Assembly: GCF_020921035.1 (NCBI RefSeq)
Contig: NC_063150.1
Location: 10,106,001 to 10,170,000 of the forward strand
Length of the DNA stretch: 64,000 bases
Origin: Rhodamnia argentea
Lineage: Eukaryota; Streptophyta; Magnoliopsida; Myrtales; Myrtaceae
Direction of reading: 5' to 3'
Under the pieces are notes generated by a model. It was not told the DNA's origin. It did no database searches and saw only the letters and a list, made by a program, of their open reading frames with translations. Below, in pieces: positions 12,230 through 23,843 of the stretch (position 1 is its first letter; each line of letters opens with the position of its first letter). The translations under genes were made by a program, and so were the position numbers.

Positions 12230-13366
12230 GGAAAGGTTAAGTACCCCCTAAAGGTGGCTTCAAGAACTGATGGTGGGATCCTAGCCACAAATATCTGAGT
12301 AGTTTTCCTCGGAGGTGCTCTCATCTCCTCCTAGATGAGGAAAAGGAACTTATGATAAGATGGTAAACTTTAAAGGTAAATCTTACAGAATAAGAGACAT
12401 TCTATGGAGACAAAAGACTATTAAATGTAACAAAGAGTAACAGAGAGTAAAAGACAACCTTTGGTGTAGCTACTTTCACTTCTAGCATTCCGTTTCCTAG
12501 AAAGTGCTCGCCTAACAGTGCATTCTACAGACAATTGACAACACGACCAGAGCTCATCAAATGTATGTCGTTGCTTTCAGAAACATATGCTTATTCGGAA
12601 AACACTTACTTGAGCATCTTCCTCTGTTGCAAATGTTATGTACCCAAAACCACGAGATCTGCCTATTGACCTCTCTTGGAGAATCATGGAAACAAAGATT
12701 CTTTAAACTAGTGTTTCCACAAGAAGAGAAAGAGTGAAAAATATCCTGTGATAAGTGCAAAACCCGAGGGCACCGCCGGTGGAACGCTCACCAAATTTTG
12801 CATTATGCTATAGAAACGGACAATGAAAAAAACAAAGAAAGAGATAGCTTCGAGTCCAATCAACTTGGACTGAAATCCTACAAAGTTTGAGCTACCATCA
12901 ATCTACTCTTGACCCCTCAAAGGCCATGCTCAGCCACACTGTCACCAACAGTAAAAAAAGAGATAAATTGTAGTGGTAACTTAAACAAGATAACAAAGGT
13001 AGGAGTTTCATCAGAAAAAAGAACCCAAGCACAAAACCCCGTAAGATAAAAAGATGGAAGTGCAATTCATACTAGATTCCACATAATATGACATCCAAAT
13101 TTCCATCACAAAAGGGAAGCAAGGACAGACCTTCATCACAACACAATCCTCCACTTCCACAAATTTGCTCATATATTCTCTCAATCCGTCCGTGTCAACC
13201 TCCTACGGGATACCCAAAACCTAAGATTGCAATTCCATTGAGATTAAATACCATCAAAAGAAACTTGGAGCGATAAAAATAAAACTGAAATGTAACATTT
13301 GCAATGACATAAGAACAATCGATAAAAACAAAAGCGGGAAGTGCTTACCACAAGTTTTCGCTTCAT

Positions 13367-13541
13367 GAGGGGTATCGAAGAAGAAACAGAGCAGCAGCAG
13401 CAGCAGGATATACAAACCCTAAAACTAACCTCACTCTCGTCTCGGCCTCACAAGACACACTCTTCTATACCTCTCCTCCTCACACTCGACATAAAAATCT
13501 CCCGCACGTAAAGAGCACAGCACCTCCTTCTCACACACAAA

Positions 13542-13584
<43 letters not shown>

Positions 13585-13830
13585 GAATACCAAAACAAGC
13601 CCATGGATTTCTCCATTTCCTTTCCATCTAGAGAAATTAACAACTCAAACCAACGTTTAACAACAAGGTACCAAAATCAACGAGAACGAGAAAAAGACGC
13701 TCACCGACCTCGGATTTGATACAAATTCTCAAGAACCTAAAAAACCTAGATAGCTCTCTCGGATTCTCTCCTCTTCTCTCCCTCCCTCGCTCGCTCGCTC
13801 GCCCGGAACAGCCGTCCCACGTGATCACAC
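13367..13830 (-). promoter_or_regulatory. Leader/promoter region of the RRM locus
   Basis: Sequence upstream of the first RRM exon is rich in simple repeats: a CAG run near 13390, a 43-bp ATC/CAT tract at 13542-13584, and CT/CTCG repeats near 13770-13800. On the minus strand this is a purine-rich stretch typical of a plant 5' UTR. No TATA box is convincing. Confidence 0.4.
13542..13584. repeat. (CAT)n microsatellite
   Basis: About 14 uninterrupted CAT/ATC units. On the minus strand it gives an artificial run of Met codons. Confidence 0.97.
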
Positions 13831-15155
13831 CCCCCAGCTCTAATGGAGCTCCCGATCAAATGAGGGCCACTCGCTGCCCGTTGGGCTCTAAAGCCGAATC
13901 TGGTCTTGGGATTGGGCTTGGAAATGATGGTTGCCCATTGAAGCCATTGTTCTGATGGAGGAGATGAAGGGATGAGTAGAGAGATTCTTAACCCGTGACG
14001 CTGTCCTAGGCACGGCTGATCATGTCCCCAACCCGAAAGAAGACTACGTATACATTTCGCGAGCAATTTTTCCCCGATGGTGTCTGCGCGTCTTCCATGT
14101 TCGTGCAAACCATTTTCTCACTTATCCTTAAAAGTTGGCTAGATATGACTCCCTTTGTCTCTTCAAGCTATATAAAGCCATCTTCGTGTACATCAAAGGT
14201 CGCTTTTTTAACTTTCTTAATTTGTTTGTAGACAAGAATGACATTCGAATTTTCCGATCCAACTTCAAACAATATAAGAAAACAATCATGGGAATCTATC
14301 GCGATGACAAAATTTAACGAGAATGATCTAAAAATTCGAACTTTGAACCATGAAAAGTTCAACAATTGAAAATGTATGAAGGTCTGTCACCAACAAAGGT
14401 AAGTATATGGCTAATAAGGAAAAGAAAATCTCATTCTATCTATCTATACTACAACACAAGTCAACTTTTGAAGTTGGTGTCCACCTAAATATTTACAAAA
14501 TATTATTTAAGTGAAATCTATTAAGTAACTCGAGGAAAGGAAGAGCTTTTAAATAAAATTGACAAGTTTGGTTACTCTCACCTCACCATTAGTGTCATGT
14601 CCAAATGTAACTTCCTCGTAAGTCTGTCGAGAGAACTTCTTATGCATTTCGAGTATGACAAAACGTCTTGTGTGAACAAAAGTGGTGTATTTGAGGGCAA
14701 AGATGAAATATCCTCTACATACACAAGTTCATTTGTGTTATTGGAGATCTTCATTTGTCCGCAAATGGAGAACAAAATAACTAGTGCAAAGTACTAGAGT
14801 TTGAAGGCCCTTCGGATTTTGATGATGAACCAAGGGATGTGAGATCGTCAAGGTGTTGGGACAACCCAATAGAAGGAGAACAACTTGAATAACACGAGTG
14901 CAGTGACATGCTTGGAAGGATCTAAGTGCAACGGGTGAACAAATTGGGAATTGGTAAAATCATCAAGTGGGGATAAGCCACATCATAAAATTAGTTCACG
15001 CTACGGACAAGGTGGACAATACTCCATGCTTGAAAACGAAAATCCGGCAATATATCAATTTTATTCCAAATTCAAATTGCTACTTTGGAGCCATTTTTCT
15101 GGCCTTGGAATTCATGGTGAAGGGTTCTACACTTAGAGGAAAAGTTCGATGAAAC
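13831..15155. other. Intergenic region, no gene seen
   Basis: Mixed-composition DNA with only short unrelated frames. From about 14810 it grades into the hAT-derived region: 14950-15155 immediately precedes the first transposase-derived repeat and may be part of the same dead element. Confidence 0.5.
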
Positions 15156-15340
15156 GGCTCAGCAATTGCGGGTTCCAAAGGCAAAAATAAAAGCTTCGAT
15201 CGGACTGTTTTATGATCTATATAGCCTAGGTCTCAGTATAAATGCTCATCAAGTGATGAAGATTGGAAGGCGGCACGAGTAATTTGTGGGCGCGGTCAAA
15301 ATTGTTTTACGTGTCACCAAGTTGTTTTCCGAGACTGTTT
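15156..15340 (+). pseudogene. hAT transposase fragment, repeat copy 1
   Basis: About 180 bp closely related to segments at 16320 and 17180. One frame reads ETAQQLRVPKAKIKAS. It corresponds to the RICESLEEPER-type region just before the conserved 'trWNSTY' block, but frame breaks follow. It lies upstream of the BED-finger piece at 15.6 kb, so the element is rearranged. Confidence 0.5.
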
Positions 15341-15619
15341 TTTGTCTACGGATTTGGGAGTTAACCAATGATAAAAATGGTACTTTTTCATGGGAAGTAC
15401 ATTAGGGCATATCTATATGATTTACATTGATGCGCAAGTTTCACCGGATAATAGGCAGAATATGATAGGAAAAAATTTGGTCAAATTATAGAGATTCATG
15501 AAATAGTGGATATAATATAGCAAAGTAGTGAATTCTAGATTCTATTATATCTAATATTGTACAAAAATCCAGACGACCAAACATAGCCTTTAGGATTCTG
15601 CTATTGTACAAACCGATTT

Positions 15620-16180
15620 GCTCGCAAGTGAGTTACCATTACCAATTCCACCTCTTGATCAAAGCGATATTGAACCACCAAATGCTAGAAAAGGTAGAAG
15701 GACTACTCACTCCTATTTGGGAGCATTTTCACAAGATTAAAGTAGATGCAAAGATCAACCGGCGTGTAACTATGGTGGAAGGAAACTCTTGGAAGACAGT
15801 AGGCAAGAGACAAAGCACTCGCATGATCATCCGGTTAAATGTTCTAAAAGGGAAAATGGGGGCATAAGGATGCGGGTTCTCAAGGCCAGTATGAACATAG
15901 GCAAATTCAATCTCATTCCCAATCCCTTCGCTCAAGAGACATCACAAAAGAAGATTGCGAGAATGATAATCATGCATGAATATCTTCCGTTGTTGATCAC
16001 ACTGGATTTATAAGATTTGTCAATAGGTGCAATCCGCGTTTCAAAATGGTCACTAGGAAGACTATCGGAGAGCAATTTCTCGAAAGTTTTCGAATGTGCA
16101 AAAGAGATTGCAACGACAATGGTGGGTCGGAATGAAGGAAGAGTCGTGGTAACAACCGACATGTGTGGTACTTAACAGTT
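15620..16180 (+). pseudogene. hAT (RICESLEEPER-type) transposase N-terminal part, broken
   Basis: Frames joined across frameshifts resemble a BED zinc finger followed by the start of a plant hAT transposase. Visible parts are PIWEHFHKIKVDAK, then in another frame CNYGGRKLLEDSRQETKH and HDHPVKCSKR (Cys and His ligand positions of the finger), then KKIARMIIMHEYLPL, FSKVFECAKE and RVVVTTDMCGT. These match, in order, the family pattern of finger, 'aMIilHEYPl', and 'lTtDmWts'. At least three frame or stop breaks are visible, so no functional transposase can be made. Its dimension and order agree with the downstream piece at 16215. Confidence 0.7.
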
Positions 16181-16214
16181 GGGAGTCATAAAACCACCTC
16201 ATAAGGTACTTAAT

Positions 16215-16660
16215 TTGATTGTTAAGGAAAGGGTTAGGAATTCTTGGTGATGGAATAGATGAGATTAGAGAAAGTGCGGGACAGCCACACTTAAAGAGAG
16301 AGGAAAAGTTTGATCAAACGGCTCAGCAATTGCAGGTTCCAAAGGCAAAAATAAAAGCTTCGACTAGACTATTTAATGATCAAAATAGCCTAAGTCTCAG
16401 TATGAATGCTCATCAAGTGATGAGGATTGGAAGGCAGCACAAGTAATCTGTGGGCGGTCAAAATTGTTTTATGTGCCACCAAGTTGTTTTCTCGAGGCAA
16501 ATTATGCCGCAGCAGACTTGTGTTTCCCTCAAATTTGTGAGATTAAAATTGCATCGTCCTATAGGCAAACGTGTGGGATTGAGACAATTAGTAAGACGGT
16601 ATTAACACCTAAATTTTAGCTACAAGTACATAAGAAAATTAGGGAATCGATCCGACCCTT
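16215..16660 (+). pseudogene. hAT transposase central part, broken (repeat copy 2)
   Basis: Contains DEIRESAGQPHLKREEKFDQ and TAQQLQVPKAKIKAS, which fit the RICESLEEPER 'irESvky...rkekF...a.ql' segment. In a second frame, EDWKAAQVICGRSKLFYV and ANYAAADLCFPQICEIKI fit the later 'W..v..vc.fL..F...t...s...YPTanl' segment. The part from about 16320 to 16640 is duplicated at 17180-17500. Frameshifts and stops make it non-functional. Confidence 0.6.
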
Positions 16661-16684
16661 AAACAAAAATATCATTAGCATATT

Positions 16685-16800
16685 TTCAAACTCTCCTTAT
16701 CTACAATCTCTCTCTTTGCAGTTGGTTTCTTTTATCTCCCATTAGCTCCTAAAAATCCTCTCCAGAATTCTCTCGTCCTTATCGCTCCAAATAAGTTAAT
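16685..16800. repeat. 115-bp dispersed repeat, copy 1
   Basis: Pyrimidine-rich sequence with 'gcagttggtttctttt' and 'cctctccagaattctctc'. It recurs nearly unchanged at 18872-18990, about 2.2 kb away, in the same orientation. It could be a leader or LTR piece; no function is evident. Confidence 0.8.
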
Positions 16801-17179
16801 AATGCCAAGATGTAACTTTAGATTTTTTATATCGGAACTGGGGCCGTTTCCTAATTTTTATGTAGTGAAGACTAACATATATCGCCAAAATTTAGATGTC
16901 AACACTCGTATTTACATTTTTATTTAGATGAAATTTAGGCTCGGAAAACACTCGAGTGCGTATGCAATTATTATTCTGTAATTCTCCTATCAATTAGCGG
17001 ATTATCTATCGCCGACTCTCCCCATGAAGTAGGTGCCGACAATCGAATCGAACCATGTAAATCTTCAGTGTTCTTTAATGCCCCTGGTTTATTTCTCCGG
17101 CGATCCGCATTGATTAATCCGTAAGATCCAATATTTTTCCGCATTAATTTGCTAACAATTAGGGAATGCGCAAACAATA

Positions 17180-17500
17180 CCGGCTCAGCAATAGTAGGTT
17201 CCAAAAGCAAAACTAAAAGCTTTGACTGGACTGTTTTATGATCAAAATAGCCTAAGTCTCAGTATAAATGCTCGTCAAGTGATGAGGATTGGAAGGCAGC
17301 ACAAGTAATTTGTGGGCGGTCGAAATTATTTTATGTGTCACCAAGTTGTTTTCTCGAGGTTAATTCTTCCTCGGCGGACTAGTGTTTCCCTCAAATTTGT
17401 GAGATTAAAATTGCATCGTCCTATAGGCAAACGTGTGGGATTGAGACAGTTAGTAAGATGGTCTTGACACCTAAATTTCGGCTACAAGTACATAAAATTT
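17180..17500 (+). pseudogene. hAT transposase fragment, repeat copy 3
   Basis: Direct duplicate of 16320-16640, with more substitutions in its first part ('caatagtaggttcc' where copy 2 has 'caattgcaggttcc'). Same broken transposase segment. The repeated tail 'tgtgggattgagacag' is shared. Confidence 0.6.
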
Positions 17501-18420
17501 GACGAAATACTTAGTCTTTTATTGCATAAAAATTAGAAAACAACCCAGTTCCTTAAAAAAAAATGTTAAAAGTTTCATATGATAAGGAAGCTTTGGATGA
17601 CAAGTGCCACTTGTCGCTCTTCTCCATACATGGTAGGCCTAGATATGATAATTGTGGTTCACGCAAACAAACATTGCGGAGCGAAATGTGCTCTGACTAT
17701 AAAAAAAAAAATACAATTTTTGGATTTTGATGAGCCGCGATTATCATATTTAGGCGTACAAACTTAACGTTATTCCTCAGTACGTGAGGGTCAATCTAGT
17801 GCGACACAATTAGGAGAGATGACGATTTAGCTTAAGGTGATAACATAGATGCATCAGAAGTAAATGATCTTCTAAATTTGAAAAAAAAAATTACCCTTTC
17901 AAATGCTTGGAAATCTGGAGTATCAAGAGGCATTGTCCTAGAACAAGATAGCAGCTTTGGCTAAAATGTGAGCGGTTTCTTGCTTTGCCCATAAAAAATC
18001 AAAAGGATTATTTTTTAGTGAATGTGTCACGATTAATTACTCTTATTTTTTTTTTCTGTAAATTAAGATGAAGAACAGCCATCTTACTTGAATGAAGAAA
18101 GATAGCAGGAATGCAAGTGAATGAATCCCATCCCCTAGCTAGTGAAGTGCTCCTGGATACTCCAAATGGCCTTTATACACTCCTCAATGGTCGGGTATAA
18201 ACACAGATAAAGTAGAGAGATAGGAGCATACTCTAAATCGGAATCCAGTGAGCAGGGTCACTTAACCATGTTTCATAATTGGAAATGATAAATGAATAAA
18301 AAGAAAAAGCAAAGGTTTCCTCGGCCGGAGGGAGATTGGCGCTCAAAGTTTACTTCGTAATTGCAGAAACTTCGTCATGGCCTACCATGCGATCTGATAG
18401 GCTAATGAGAAACAAAGTAT
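17501..18420. other. Intergenic region, no gene seen
   Basis: AT-rich, several A runs, only short frames with no family resemblance. Confidence 0.5.
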
Positions 18421-18678
18421 CTATTTCGACATGCTCACGATCTTTTCGACCATAATTCCATTGGAGCAAGTAAGAAAGAATACGTTATCACATGATTGTG
18501 CAAGAAAGGAGCCCGCTATGTGAAAAGGCAAGAGAAACCAAGGGCCTAGTAAGCGACCAAATGCACCGGAAGTTGTGTCGGGGTGGGGGGGGAATGCAGA
18601 AGAGCATGGCTCAGGGGAGGGAGGGGAGACAATTCCAGTAGATGGAGCAAACGAAAGGGATGGTGTGGAACGGAGCAA
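18421..18678 (-). CDS. Hypothetical 85-residue protein (doubtful)
   Basis: The frame starts 89 bp downstream of a TATAAATA on the minus strand (18774-18767), and a leader-like stretch lies between. The product is Ser/Pro-rich at the N-terminus (SPPSPEPCSSAFPPHPD), followed by a hydrophobic stretch (PWFLLPFHIAGSFLAQ). I recognise no family. The TATA box with a suitably placed ATG is the only support, and it may be an orphan promoter next to the lipase relic. Chance is a reasonable alternative. Confidence 0.2.
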   Translation of the reverse strand: MLRSTPSLSFAPSTGIVSPPSPEPCSSAFPPHPDTTSGAFGRLLGPWFLLPFHIAGSFLAQSCDNVFFLTCSNGIMVEKIVSMSK

Positions 18679-18766
18679 GCCACAGAGAGTTTTTGCTTTC
18701 CCTCGCGGGCGATTGATGGTGATGGTACGTGTGTTTCTTTCTCAGTTTACGTTGAGAACTCCTCAA

Positions 18767-18774
18767 TATTTATA
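18767..18774 (-). promoter_or_regulatory. TATA box, orphan or of the 18421-18678 frame
   Basis: TATAAATA read on the minus strand, with 'cc' before and 'ttgagg' after it. No recognised gene follows. Confidence 0.35.
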
Positions 18775-18871
18775 GGCACAGACACTTAGAATTCGAATAA
18801 CAAAGATGTGGCCACGAAGTTGTTCAAAAAGATCTGATTTCTTTACTCGACTAAACAACCATTTTTAATTT

Positions 18872-18990
18872 TCAAACTCTCCTTATCTACAATCTCTCTC
18901 ATCTTTGCAGTTGGTTTCTTTTATCTCCCATTAGCTCCTAACAATCCTCTCCAGAATTCTCTCGCCCTTATCGCTCCACACTTCCTATCA
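18872..18990. repeat. 115-bp dispersed repeat, copy 2
   Basis: Near-identical to 16685-16800 in the same orientation. It ends about 30 bp before the decayed last lipase exon. Confidence 0.8.
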
Positions 18991-19249
18991 AACGTTACGT
19001 TACTTGGTTTAGATTTTGAAAATAGTCCGGAGGAGAATGAGCAGGTAAGCCTGGAATTAGCAGGCCAATCACTCTAAAAATCCTCAACAAACATCCTTCT
19101 CAATAGCTTGGTCCCTTCTCGCGAGCAAATCACGAAGCTTCTCATGAGCTCATACCACAGCTTTCATCATCATCGGCCTCGCCTTGCCCGTAAAGGCGAG
19201 AAGTAGTTCTTGTTTGGTTCTTTCTAGACAATCTGCATATGAAAAATCT

Positions 19250-19752
19250 GGGAAAACTAATTAAAAAAAGGTCATAAATCATTGTGTGGTAGTCAATTTA
19301 GTCTTAAACCTTTCAATTTGCAATTTTAGTCATTCTGACTAATTTTGGCTAGAAATAGCTGACATGGACATTGCCCATGCTACATGGCACGGCGACGGCG
19401 AAGTCATATAGATAATTTTTGCATTTTTCAAAATTTCTAAATTTTAAGGATTAATTTTTTTTGTTTTTTCTTTTCTTTTCTATTTCTTCTTTCTTTTTCG
19501 GCCCAGAGCTAAAAAGAACAAAAAGAAAAGAAAAGGAAAAAACACAAAAAATAATACAAAAATGCAAAATTATTCAAGGTAGCATCGATCGCCACGTAGG
19601 ATGACTAGCAATGAAGTCAGTCATTTTCGATTAGAAGGATGATATTGGCAAATCGTCAAAATAGGATTTAATTGACAAAATTAAAAAATTTATTATGACT
19701 GAATTGGCCGCCATATAATAGATTCACAACTTTTCGGACATTTTTTTCCAAA
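19250..19752. mobile_element. Fold-back element, copy B
   Basis: Left arm phrases 'gtcttaaacctttcaatttg' and 'gctgacatggac' have imperfect complements in the right arm, around a T/A-rich centre that is itself inverted ('tttttcggcccagagct' region). It sits in the intron between exons 4 and 5 of lipase pseudogene copy 1. It is not visible in the corresponding short intron of copy 2 (27770-27854), so it was inserted after the two diverged. Confidence 0.65.
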
Positions 19753-21103
19753 AAAATTTAGGAAACAAGAGAATTGAATGAGTAGACTAATCCAAATTAG
19801 CAAACAGCACCGCAAACTGGTTCGACCCAAAAAAAAAAAAAAACAACACCGCAAAATGTTTCTTGATGCTCCAATTGATGAAGTTCATGGACGTGGCCAT
19901 GTTTCTTGCTTTGGAGGAATTTTATTGCATAGACACTGCGCATGGAAAATTCCTTTTCTTAAGCGATGCTAATACAATGATGTATGATTGATCCACGTCT
20001 CAATTCAGTAAATCATGCAATGCATCCATTTATCGACTACAGGAAATATTTTGTGCACCAACTAATATAATTAACCTCGCTAAAAATAATTTAAGCTTGA
20101 ATATATATACATAGTAGAGAGAGATCTTTACCTTCCCTTGGTATTTGCTATTGAAGTAGCAACAACTCCCAAAATGCTTGAACATAAAAGCTGAATCATC
20201 GTGAGGAAACCTAGGCACGATGTCGCTCCCTTAAACGTAACTAAAGTACTCCATCCGATGTTCCTTCAAGGCCCTCTCCATGAACTCCCCCAACTTCTCA
20301 TCTCCAACCCTAGGTTTGACCAAATGTGTAGATCCCCTCCAATCTCTCCATCGGCCACGTCCTGGCCAAGATCACCGGGAAGAGGATTGCCAACGTGCCT
20401 CCCAAGCTGTGGCCCGTCACCACATACTTCGCTTTGTCGTTCTCGCAGAGCAGCGACCTGAGCTTCTCCCTCAGGGCATGGTAAGCCAACGGCAAGGGCA
20501 TCTTTAGATCCAGGTCGAGCTCTTTCGGCCAACGAATGTCCTTTTGGAGCCCTAGGGCTTTCGTGAACCCACCATGGATTTTCCCAATGCCTGGTAACTC
20601 GTACCACGAGAGGCCGAAGTCCGAGCACCATGCATCCGCATCGAAAGGCTCCGTGCCTCAACCATGTTGCCATCACGTAGCATGAAGGCTTGTGTGGTTG
20701 CTCTCCCTTGATAATCTGCAAACGAAGAACGAGCAAGACATAATGGCAACTAATATCTTGGTATTTTGTTTAGGGCTACATAGATGTCGTCACCATTCCA
20801 AAAGTTGTAGAACCCCAAGAATTCCATCTATACAAAAGAAGGGACATAATTATTAATAAGTGAGTAATTCGACTGCTAATTGATCTAGTGTTAGGAACTT
20901 AGTTAATTGAATTCTTTAGTATCAAGTATTGATAAATTGTTCGACACCTTTTGAACTTAATTCTAGCTAACTGTTAAGCTGCACAAAGCCGACATCGAAT
21001 TGATTGGCTTGTGATTTCTTGTTTCTGGTCATCGGTTTGCATGTGTTGACGCTCTCATTTATAGATTAACCTCAACCTAAATAAGTGTTTATTTTTTGCT
21101 TTA

Positions 21104-21234
<131 letters not shown>

Positions 21235-21599
21235 ATAGATTAACCTCAACCATGCTCTCATTCATAGATTAATCTTACTTTTTGAGCAGAGGAAAACTGC
21301 TTTATCAATATCTTCACCCGCATATGTTTTCCAAAAGATACAGCAACTTATCGGTCTTTTACAACTTCCTATGGTTGACAAACTAACTCATAAAAAGCTG
21401 TTCTCGCATAGACATGGTCAATATCCACCTTCGCTCAAACCTCTCTTCTCTCCTCCTTCCTCGGAGGTCTCCATGAATTCTCTATCATGCACATCACTAT
21501 GGATCAAAAATGCGAAAGAGATCAACGACACCTGACTTTCTCCGAGCTCAACGGCAGGTAACCGCTGGTGAAACTCTTGTCATAAGCCATGGCTTGGAG

Positions 21600-23843
21600 G
21601 CAAAGAAGAGAGAGACGATGGCTAGGTTTCTTTTTTCGATTTGAGGGGGTCCGTGTAGTTACTGTTTTGGATAAGACTTGTGTAGCTTCTTGAACTTGGC
21701 TTCAAAGGCTTATTTACAAGGTGCGTTTGATTCAGCATTTTGAAAACTCTTTGGTCCCCTAAAGCCTCCTTAGAGAAAATTTGGGGTTGTTTGGCAACCA
21801 TTCTCCAGGACTTTGGGGTGAAAGCTCAATACCGGTACGGACAAGTATTGAGCTTTCAACATTTTTGAAAGAAAGTCGCTAGCCTAACAATCTTGTCTGT
21901 TATTTATGACTACACGATCTCCGAATCAATTAGTGCTGTATGTAAAGCACGAGGTGATGGTGTGTCAATCTATAATCGAGATTGTGTCATCTCTGACAAT
22001 ACTCTCGGGGAAACATTTCGCTATTTATAATGTTGAAATCAGGAATTAATGAAATTTGGCCACTTTTCTTTTTTGCCCTAAAAAACTTAGAAGTCCAAGT
22101 TTACCCCTTTTCAATAAACAAACCCTCTTCGACCAAAAAAACAAACAAACAAACAAACCCTATATTGACCAAAAAAAAAAAAAAAAACAAACAAACCCTA
22201 TCGTCACTCGCTTCGCTTACCGTTTCTCTACTGCTCTTGCTCGCTCGCTCTCTCCATCGCGACTGCTCCTCTGCAGGTTCTTCTTCCCCTCGCTATTTCC
22301 TCTCTCTGCGTGCTCTTTTCTCTTTGGGTGCTCTTTTCTCCCATTTGCGTTTTGTCTGAGACCAATAGGGCTGTCGGATTTTGAGTTATGCGCTGGTCTA
22401 GCGCAAGTAAGGGTCGTCTGAGACCAAAAGGGTCTTGTCTGAGGCGGACGAAACCTTTAAAGAAAATGCCCTGATCTAGCATCCCCTTTTGTTTCTTGCT
22501 GATTGGAAGGAAAGGGTGTCTGAAGATGCTCATACATTGGTTTGATGTGGCGAGGGTATTCGGTTTCTGTGGGTTTCTTGGGGCGATGACTTAATTTATT
22601 CATCCTCCTTCGATTAGAATGGGCGGACGACGAATGGGCAAATTCCTTTTTCTCTTTCTATTTTTGTTTTGATTGTGCGCTTCTTCACTCGAACTAAAAT
22701 TGCTCGATTCAGTTGTGCTGCGTAATCAAGCCGGTTGCGCAGATTGATGAAGTTTAGCGAATTTCTGGAAATTATGAGTCAGTTGTGGTGCAGCGAGCAG
22801 TGCGGGTTATTGGAATAGAACATTGGCATTTTGATGAATATGTTCTTTCTGGGATTTGATTCATGTACGTGCTTAGAAGATGGCATTTTCTATCTCAAAG
22901 TCTAAGTTCGCTGTCTTGCTTTTCTTTGTATCAGACTTTTGTCTCTTTCCTACTGGTAAGGATTGCTTAGTGAAAAAAGAAATGCTAAAACTATCTTGGT
23001 CATCTACATATGAATCTAAAAGATATACAAATGATCATTCTCTCTCTCAAGGCATCAATTTCTTCCACTTTTGCACCATCAGCCATGAGGATTGTTCTTC
23101 CTCTCTTGCTGAACTTTTTCTCTGCACCGACCAAATTAAGTAAAACAACACTTCGTCAAACTTGTCGTGAATGGAGGCATTTAGAACTCAAAGGATGTAG
23201 AGAGAAAAGTTGATCTTATTAAACAATGAGTAAGAACACATGAAGTTACCCTTACAACAGCTAGTATTACATTTCCAGTGATCATCCTTTTTGCAAGCAC
23301 ATGCGCGTGGATGTGTACCTGTGCTTTCATGAATTTATATGGGCATATGTGCGCATTTGAAGCCTGAAATATACGCTTGTGATTATGATTTGAGAGACTG
23401 ATTCATTGTACTACATTGATGGCTCTGCTGTTGAAAGCATTATGTTGCATATTTACGTCTTCCATTGATGTTGCTTAATTATCTGAGGAAATCATTTGTT
23501 TTTTTTTACACAGCAGAATTGAAAGGTTAGTAATTATGAGTGTTTTATGTTCTAACATTGAAACAAGAGCTTCTTGAAGTGAATAATGTGAATGAGTCGG
23601 TTGTTTGAATGCTATGATTTGATTGTGATCAGTCGTTGGGTCTGCATTCCCTTGATGTGGCTTAGTACAATCTTTCCGTGCCCTTTGTTTCTTAACAAAG
23701 TAACTAGTGGCAGCACAAACTTAGCATGCGATGTTTCGTCCAGTCTTCAATTTTGTGTGTGTTCTGTAGCAATCGAAGACCAAGGAAGTAGTTGGTGTAC
23801 CGAGGCCTCACTTTACTAGTTGCCCAATTTTGCTTTCCACATT
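21600..23843 (+). other. Upstream region of the four-HMG-box frame
   Basis: 21600-21720 matches the region upstream of lipase copy 2 (30360-30490), so it is old lipase promoter. 22200-22350 looks like a plant 5' UTR: it is CT-rich, with 'ctcgctcgctctctcc' and a possible exon end at 'ctctgcag'. The stretch up to 23843 may be an intron. I find no upstream exon coding the basic N-terminus usual in plant HMGB proteins. Poly-A tracts lie near 22135-22190. Confidence 0.4.

Larger units (their letters stand above)
6763..13366 (-). pseudogene. Three-RRM RNA-binding protein locus (At4g36960-like), 13 exons, probably decayed
   Basis: Exons, 5' to 3' on the minus strand: 13366-13349, 13220-13131, 12672-12610, 12524-12459, 12330-12245, 12132-12087 (second copy 11966-11921), 11690-11636, 9767-9691, 9529-9397, 9314-9187, 9106-9002, 7223-7083, 6828-6763. 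Using one copy of the 46-nt exon they total 1074 nt, and the phases agree at every junction. RRM1 has RSRGFGYITFA, RRM2 has IFVARIPPSV and HRGIGFITYA, RRM3 has KIFVGRLPQEA and HRGFGFVTFA. Between RRM2 and RRM3 is a YGAYNTYISAATRYA linker. The C-terminus is GGGRPSRADMRYKPY. This layout matches the Arabidopsis RRM protein At4g36960. Damage: TAG at 13205-13203 replaces the Trp of the RRM1 first strand; the exon at 9106 is preceded by GG instead of AG; the acceptor at 12672 is weak. Introns show this is a gene duplicate, not a retrocopy. It may still be transcribed. Confidence 0.85.

Noticed and set aside
20310-20501. 63-codon minus-strand frame containing GHSLGG as a separate gene
   Set aside because: It is part of exon 4 of the lipase pseudogene copy 1, cut off by frameshifts on both sides.
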